From the NCBI RefSeq assembly GCF_000347775.1, contig NZ_APAT01000015.1:434001-498000 (forward strand): a DNA stretch of 64,000 nt, written 5' to 3'. Origin of the DNA: Marinobacter santoriniensis NKSG1 (GTDB taxonomy: Bacteria > Pseudomonadota > Gammaproteobacteria > Pseudomonadales > Oleiphilaceae). This document shows positions 59,355 through 64,000 of this stretch, piece after piece. The notes beneath the pieces are model-generated. The model worked only from the letters and a program-made list of their open reading frames with translations, had not been told where the DNA came from and did not search any database. Position 1 is the first letter of the stretch; the number at the start of each line of letters is the position of its first letter. The position numbers and the translations under genes are program-made.

Positions 59355-60404
59355 TTATTGAATCACGTAGGACGAAAATGCGGGCGTCTGATGCGTTTCG
59401 AAGCCCTTGTCCGTCCTTACGATGAAGTAGGCCGGAATGTTCTCCCGGGTCGCCAGCTCGGAGGCCCGTTCCCAACCCATCACATTAAACCCGGTTGCCA
59501 GCGCATCTGCAGTCATACAATCGTCGGTAATGACGCTGACCGAAGCCAGATGATGCGTAATCGGACGTCCGGTTTCAGGGTTTATTGTATGCGAAAACCG
59601 CTTCCCGTCAGATTCGTAATAGTTACGATAGTCTCCGGAGGTTGCCATTGCCTGGTCCGTCAGCGCAACCACACGGTTCACCTGCCGGCCCTCGGTGACC
59701 GGCTGCTCAATGGCCAGCCGCCAGGTTTCCCCACCGGGTTTCTTTCCCCGTACCCGGACTTCGCCACCGATTTCTACAAGGTACGAATCAATGCCGTGCG
59801 CATCCAGATATCGCGCCACGGTATCCACGCCATAGCCCTTGGCGATGGCGGACAGGTCAAGATAGAGGCGGGAGTCCGCCCGGATCGCGCGAGGCTTTTC
59901 CCGGAGGTGGAGCTTCTCATAGCCGACTTCAGACAACCTCTGGGCCAGTTCCTCATCGGAAGGCACTTTCTCCGGCCGCGACTCGGGGCCGAAGCCCCAC
60001 AGGTTCACCACCGGACCAATGGTGATATCAAAGGCACCGTTGGTCTTTTTCGAGATTTCCTGGGCCTTCGACAGGACGGTATACAGGGATTCGGACACCG
60101 GCACCCAGTCGGTCTGGTCCTTCAATTCGTTGAAACGGGACAGTTCGGAATCCGGTTTCCAGGTGGACATGGTCATGTCCACGTTTTTCATCGCCTTTTC
60201 AATACCGTCAGCCAGCTTTGACAGACGTTCCTGATCGTCTTCCATGACCAGGCTGATGTGATACGTGGTGCCGAAAATGCCGCCGGACACTTCCCAGATT
60301 TCTTTATCAGGCTTAAACGAACAACCCGCCAGGGCGGCGAGTGCCAGCGCGAGGAACGCGCCGGCCAAAGCCCCCCTGACGGGTCGGATCATGCGGGATG
60401 TCAT
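59355..60404 (-). CDS. apbE: FAD:protein FMN transferase ApbE
   Basis: 349 residues, a lipoprotein: signal peptide with lipobox L-A-G-C near 25-28. ApbE domain with D-L-S-A-I-A-K-G-Y-G-V-D near 185 and E-I-G-G-E-V near 215, and T-G-F-N-V-M-G near 305. It attaches FMN covalently to a Thr of NqrB and NqrC in the periplasm. Downstream of nqrF by ten bases. Confidence 0.96.
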   Translation of the reverse strand: MTSRMIRPVRGALAGAFLALALAALAGCSFKPDKEIWEVSGGIFGTTYHISLVMEDDQERLSKLADGIEKAMKNVDMTMSTWKPDSELSRFNELKDQTDWVPVSESLYTVLSKAQEISKKTNGAFDITIGPVVNLWGFGPESRPEKVPSDEELAQRLSEVGYEKLHLREKPRAIRADSRLYLDLSAIAKGYGVDTVARYLDAHGIDSYLVEIGGEVRVRGKKPGGETWRLAIEQPVTEGRQVNRVVALTDQAMATSGDYRNYYESDGKRFSHTINPETGRPITHHLASVSVITDDCMTADALATGFNVMGWERASELATRENIPAYFIVRTDKGFETHQTPAFSSYVIQ

Positions 60405-60413
60405 GTGAGTGAT

Positions 60414-61640
60414 TTAACCCCCGAAATCGTCCAGCATGATGTTTTCGTCTTCTACACCAAGATCCTTGAGCATCTTGATGACAGAGGCGTTCATGATGGG
60501 GGGCCCACACATGTAATACTCACAGTCTTCCGGAGCCGGGTGGTCCTTCAGATAGTTTTCGTACAACACGTTATGGATAAACCCGGTCGGCCCTTTCCAG
60601 TCATCGTTGGGAAGCGGATCCGACAGCGCCACATGCCACTCGAAGTTGTCATTTTCCTCCGCCAGCTGGTCGAAGTCCTCTACGTAAAACATCTCACGGA
60701 CGCTACGCGCACCGTACCAGAAGCTGATCTTCCGCTTGGACTCCAGTCGCTTGAGCTGGTCGAAGATGTGGGAACGCATCGGTGCCATACCGGCACCACC
60801 GCCGATGAAAACCATCTCGGCATCGGTCTTCTTGGCGAAGAACTCCCCGAACGGTCCCATCACGGTCACCTTGTCGCCCGGCTTCAGGTTGAACACATAG
60901 CTGGACATGATGCCCGGCGGATAGTCCGTGCCCGGAGGCGGCGTTGCGATACGGATGTTGAACTTGAGCAGACCTTTTTCTTCCGGATAGTTCGCCATGG
61001 AATAGGCCCGGATGGTCTCTTCCTTGTTCACAGCCTTGAAGCGCCAGATGTCGTGCTTGTCCCAGTCTTCGTGGAACTCTTCCTCGATGTTGAAATCCTT
61101 GAAGTCGATTTCGTACGGAGGGCACTCGAGCTGCACGTAACCACCGGCACGGAAGTCCACTTCTTCGCCTTCCGGCAGCTTCAGGACCAGTTCCTTGATG
61201 AAGGTCGCGACGTTGTGGTTGGAGATAACCTCGCATTCCCACTTCTTGACGCCGAAGAACTCCTCGGGCACCTCAATCTTCATGTCCTGCTTTACCGGAA
61301 CCTGACAGGACAGGCGCCAGCCTTCCTTCTCTTCCCGGTTGGTAAAGTGGGTCTTTTCCGTCGGCAGCATGGCGCCGCCGCCGTCAAACACCTTGCATTT
61401 GCACTGAGCACAGGTACCGCCGCCGCCACAGGCAGAAGACAGATAGATACCGCTGTTCGCCAGGGTGCCCAGCAACTTGCCGCCGGCACTGGCTTTGAGC
61501 GTATGCTCGGGGTCGTCGTTAATTTCGATGGTCACGTCACCGGTGCTGACCAGCCTGGAACGGGCCGCGAGGATAATCGCGACCAGCGCCAGAACGATCA
61601 CGGTGAACATGACCACGCCGAGAATGATTTGTGTACTCAT
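60414..61640 (-). CDS. nqrF: Na+-translocating NADH:quinone reductase subunit F
   Basis: 408 residues. Membrane helix near 5-25, then a [2Fe-2S] domain with cysteines in [12 protein letters not shown] near 70-80 and one near 110, FAD domain with R-A-Y-S-M-A-N-Y near 212, and NADH domain with G-G-G-A-G-M-A-P near 275 and C-G-P-P near 378. It is the NADH-oxidising entry subunit. Confidence 0.97.
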   Translation of the reverse strand: MSTQIILGVVMFTVIVLALVAIILAARSRLVSTGDVTIEINDDPEHTLKASAGGKLLGTLANSGIYLSSACGGGGTCAQCKCKVFDGGGAMLPTEKTHFTNREEKEGWRLSCQVPVKQDMKIEVPEEFFGVKKWECEVISNHNVATFIKELVLKLPEGEEVDFRAGGYVQLECPPYEIDFKDFNIEEEFHEDWDKHDIWRFKAVNKEETIRAYSMANYPEEKGLLKFNIRIATPPPGTDYPPGIMSSYVFNLKPGDKVTVMGPFGEFFAKKTDAEMVFIGGGAGMAPMRSHIFDQLKRLESKRKISFWYGARSVREMFYVEDFDQLAEENDNFEWHVALSDPLPNDDWKGPTGFIHNVLYENYLKDHPAPEDCEYYMCGPPIMNASVIKMLKDLGVEDENIMLDDFGG

Positions 61641-61677
61641 GATCTCGCCTTTTCGTTAAACCGAATCACCGGATGCG

Positions 61678-62286
61678 TTACAGGGATATGCCGGAGAACG
61701 ACATGAAGCCCAGAGACATCAGCCCCACCGTAATGAACGTGATACCCAGACCGCGAAGCCCCGGAGGCACATCGCTGTACTTGAGCTTTTCACGAATACC
61801 GGCCAGCGCCACGATCGCCAGGGCCCAGCCCAGTCCGGCACCAAAGCCGAACACCACACTCTCACCGAAGTCATAGTCACGCTCGACCATGAACAGGGCC
61901 GCACCGAGAATGGCGCAGTTAACGGTGATAAGCGGGAGGAACACACCCAGAGCGGCATACAGCGCCGGGATGTACTTATCCAGCACCATCTCCATGATCT
62001 GAACGATCGCGGCAATAACGCCGATGTAAGTGATCAGGCCGAGGAAGCTCAGATCCGTGTTCGGCAGCCCGGCCCAGGCCAGTGCACCTTCACGCAATAC
62101 ATCGTTGTAGATCAGGTTGTTGATCGGAACGGTAACGGTCAGAACCACGATGACCGCGATGCCGAGACCAATGGCCGCTTCAATCTTCTTGGAGATGGCG
62201 ATGAACGTACACATCCCCAGGAAGAACGACAGCGCCATGTTTTCGATGAAGACAGCCTTAACCAGAAGGCTCAGATAATGTTCCAT
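61678..62286 (-). CDS. nqrE: Na+-NQR subunit E
   Basis: 202 residues with six membrane segments. The cysteine in F-L-G-M-C-T-F near the N-terminus and another in T-V-N-C-A-I-L near 120 correspond to the iron-binding pair shared with NqrD. Its start is the last base of nqrD's stop region (one-base overlap). Confidence 0.97.
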   Translation of the reverse strand: MEHYLSLLVKAVFIENMALSFFLGMCTFIAISKKIEAAIGLGIAVIVVLTVTVPINNLIYNDVLREGALAWAGLPNTDLSFLGLITYIGVIAAIVQIMEMVLDKYIPALYAALGVFLPLITVNCAILGAALFMVERDYDFGESVVFGFGAGLGWALAIVALAGIREKLKYSDVPPGLRGLGITFITVGLMSLGFMSFSGISL

Positions 62287-62951
62287 CAGAAGGCCTCCTT
62301 GACTTTATGGCGAGACAGTTTGTAGTCCGCTTCTTCAACCTGGTCCGGCTTCCAGGTACGCAATGCCCAGATCGTCAAACCGATAATGAAGAACGCGCTC
62401 GGCGGCAGCAGCAGCAGACCATTGGTGACGTACCAGCCGCCTTCGTTGACCGGAGTCAGAATGGTAAAGCCGAACAGCGAGCCGGAACCGAACAGTTCGC
62501 GCCAGAAGCCGACGAACAGAAGCAGGACCGAGTAGCCAAGGCCGTTACCAACACCGTCGAGGAAGCTCAGCCACGGACCATTCTGCATGGCAAAGCCTTC
62601 TGCGCGCCCCATCACGATACAGTTGGTGATGATCAGCCCCACGAACACCGACAGCTGTTTACTGATTTCGTAGGCGAAGGCCTTGAGCAGCTGATCTACC
62701 ACGATAACCAGGGATGCGATGATGGTCATCTGGACGATGATCCGGATGCTGCCCGGGATCTGGGCACGTATCAGCGACACCGCCATGCTGGAGAACGCCG
62801 TCACCGCGGTGACGGAAATACACATTACGATGGTCACACTCAGGCTGGAGGTAACCGCTAGCGCAGAGCAAATACCCAGAATCTGGAGTGCGATCGGGTT
62901 ATTGCTGAAAATCGGTTCGAACAGAACCTGTTTGGCTGATGCACCTGCCAT
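62286..62951 (-). CDS. nqrD: Na+-NQR subunit D
   Basis: 221 residues, six membrane segments, paralogue of NqrE. Cys residues in G-I-C-S-A near 27 and I-T-N-C-I-V-M-G near 112 bind the iron site. Starts two bases after the nqrC stop. Confidence 0.97.
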   Translation of the reverse strand: MAGASAKQVLFEPIFSNNPIALQILGICSALAVTSSLSVTIVMCISVTAVTAFSSMAVSLIRAQIPGSIRIIVQMTIIASLVIVVDQLLKAFAYEISKQLSVFVGLIITNCIVMGRAEGFAMQNGPWLSFLDGVGNGLGYSVLLLFVGFWRELFGSGSLFGFTILTPVNEGGWYVTNGLLLLPPSAFFIIGLTIWALRTWKPDQVEEADYKLSRHKVKEAF

Positions 62952-62953
62952 GA

Positions 62954-63760
62954 TCAGACCTCCCCATTCCGCAAATGTTTCAGGTATTCCGCGAAGCCAC
63001 GCTCACCCAGCCAGTAATTCACCAGGTTCTGGACACCGCGACTGGTCAGAGTCGCACCCGACAGAGCATCGACCTTGTGCTCCTTGTTCTTGGTGTTCTC
63101 GCTGACACCGCCCTTGACCAGACGGATTTCAGGCTGGGTCATGTCGTTGCCATAAACGACCTTGCCCTGCCACTGCGCTTTCCAGCGCGGGTTATCGACC
63201 TCGCCACCAAGACCCGGGGTTTCGCCCTGCTGGTAAAAACCGAGGCCCTCGATGGTGTTTGCGTCACCCTTAAGTGAAACGAAACCATACAGTGTGGACC
63301 ACAGTCCATACCCGTGGATGGGTAGAACCACCTTCTTCAACGCACCAGAGTCGTCACGCAGAACGTAGACCTTGGCAACATCCGGACGGCGACCAATGCC
63401 GGCCATGTCCTGATCCTGCGGAATGTCCTTGGACAACTTGGGGTTGGAAGCCGCCTTGTACATGTCGTATTTCATCGGATCCTGGACGCCGACATAGTCC
63501 GGCTGCACATACTCGCCGGTGTCCAGCTTCACCAGTTTGACCTCGAACCGGGAGAACAGGTCCTCGATCTGCTGCGCGCTGGCGCCGCTCGGCAACATGT
63601 CCGCAGCCGCCAGGATGTTGGTCTTGATGTTCAGGTTCTGGTTCTTCACCTGCATCGGCTTGAGTAACACCGCCGCGGTGGACACGATCACCGAGAAAAA
63701 TACACTCAGAACCAGCGCCACAATGACCGTTCTGGAGACAGTTTCTTTACCTTTAGCCAC
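62954..63760 (-). CDS. nqrC: Na+-NQR subunit C
   Basis: 268 residues from GTG at 63760 (GGAGG seven bases upstream), giving [10 protein letters not shown]; a frame extending to 63796 has no such support. Membrane helix at about 12-32, then a periplasmic FMN-binding domain with the covalent-FMN Thr in S-G-A-T-L-T-S near 230. ApbE, encoded downstream, attaches this FMN. Confidence 0.97.
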   Translation of the reverse strand: MAKGKETVSRTVIVALVLSVFFSVIVSTAAVLLKPMQVKNQNLNIKTNILAAADMLPSGASAQQIEDLFSRFEVKLVKLDTGEYVQPDYVGVQDPMKYDMYKAASNPKLSKDIPQDQDMAGIGRRPDVAKVYVLRDDSGALKKVVLPIHGYGLWSTLYGFVSLKGDANTIEGLGFYQQGETPGLGGEVDNPRWKAQWQGKVVYGNDMTQPEIRLVKGGVSENTKNKEHKVDALSGATLTSRGVQNLVNYWLGERGFAEYLKHLRNGEV

Positions 63761-64000
63761 GAGCAAGCCTCCGTTTGATGTTGGCCTGGACCACAAAATG
63801 GTCGATCAGCGGTGCAAACAGGTTGCCGAACAGGATGGCCAGCATGATGCCTTCCGGGAAGGCCGGGTTGACCACACGGATCAGCACGGTCATGACACCG
63901 ACCAGAATACCGAAGCACCAGCGCCCGGTATTGGTCATGGACGCAGACACCGGATCCGTTGCCATGAACATCATGCCGAAGGCAAACCCGCCCATAACCA
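63753..64000 (-). CDS. nqrB: Na+-NQR subunit B (partial, C-terminus only)
   Basis: About 82 C-terminal codons are in the window. They contain [11 protein letters not shown], the conserved NqrB stretch, and a final membrane pair, ending in N-I-K-R-R-L-A-R-G. The covalent-FMN Thr and most of the ten helices lie beyond the right edge. It overlaps nqrC by eight bases. Confidence 0.95.
   Translation of the reverse strand, partial: VMGGFAFGMMFMATDPVSASMTNTGRWCFGILVGVMTVLIRVVNPAFPEGIMLAILFGNLFAPLIDHFVVQANIKRRLARG

Overview
The window reads as a contiguous stretch of core chromosome from a marine gammaproteobacterium, most likely Marinobacter or a close relative. This is inferred from gene content and protein character, not from a database match. 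The pointers are a Na+-pumping NADH:quinone reductase operon, a FinR/Fpr divergent pair and a PruR-like/PutP pair as in Pseudomonas, the yceD-rpmF-plsX-fabD-fabG-acpP-fabF-pabC-mltG-tmk cluster without fabH, and a class I-beta type DAHP synthase. I see no prophage, transposase gene, CRISPR array, or block of foreign-looking genes.

Layout. 1-5.8 kb: a partial hotdog thioesterase, a three-gene MacAB-like export operon, a voltage-gated-type K+ channel with a zinc ribbon, and an MHS-type MFS transporter. 5.9-11.3 kb: fpr/finR, miaE and acnB, with a small inverted-repeat element before acnB. 11.4-14 kb: putP and a PruR-like AraC regulator, with a 21-bp-spaced direct-repeat operator abutting the putP promoter. 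14.1-22.1 kb: the fatty-acid/phospholipid/cell-wall cluster from yceD to tmk, all on the minus strand. 22.2-29.3 kb: a Maf-type pyrophosphatase gene, sppA, a phosphoglycolate-phosphatase-like gene, rluC and divergent rne with a leader of about 530 nt. 29.3-36.2 kb: a YecA/YgfB-family gene, an RNase AM-like PHP gene, yciI, an SH3 protein, a PilZ protein, the ppsA-rraA pair and divergent ppsR. 36.2-43.9 kb: a large M16C protease, a small membrane protein, a PEGA/MORN lipid-facing or periplasmic protein, an unusual membrane-tethered response regulator, a MobA-like nucleotidyltransferase and an atypical two-part QueD-fold protein. 44-51.1 kb: tRNA-Glu and tRNA-Ala beside gltX, a Zur-box-controlled znuA, an AEC permease and a five- or six-domain GGDEF-EAL protein. 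51.1-57.6 kb: an SDR, a ROK sugar kinase, dusA and the operon tal-terB-DAHP synthase-GDPD. 57.6-64 kb: sthA, nqrM, apbE and nqrF-E-D-C-B (partial), the distal end of the nqr operon.

Connections. PpsA makes PEP and PpsR switches it on or off; tal (erythrose-4-phosphate supply) and the DAHP synthase (PEP plus erythrose-4-phosphate) lie in one operon. RNase E and its protein inhibitor RraA are both encoded here, 3 kb apart, with rraA in the ppsA transcription unit. NqrF/B/C/D/E, the flavin-inserting ApbE, the iron-sulfur maturation factor NqrM and the transhydrogenase SthA form a redox block. Most genes are ordinary housekeeping genes; the least explained are the REC-TM protein, its PEGA/MORN neighbour, the QueD-like protein and several palindromic intergenic elements. 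Several true starts are non-ATG and are supported here by ribosome-binding sites and family alignments from memory.
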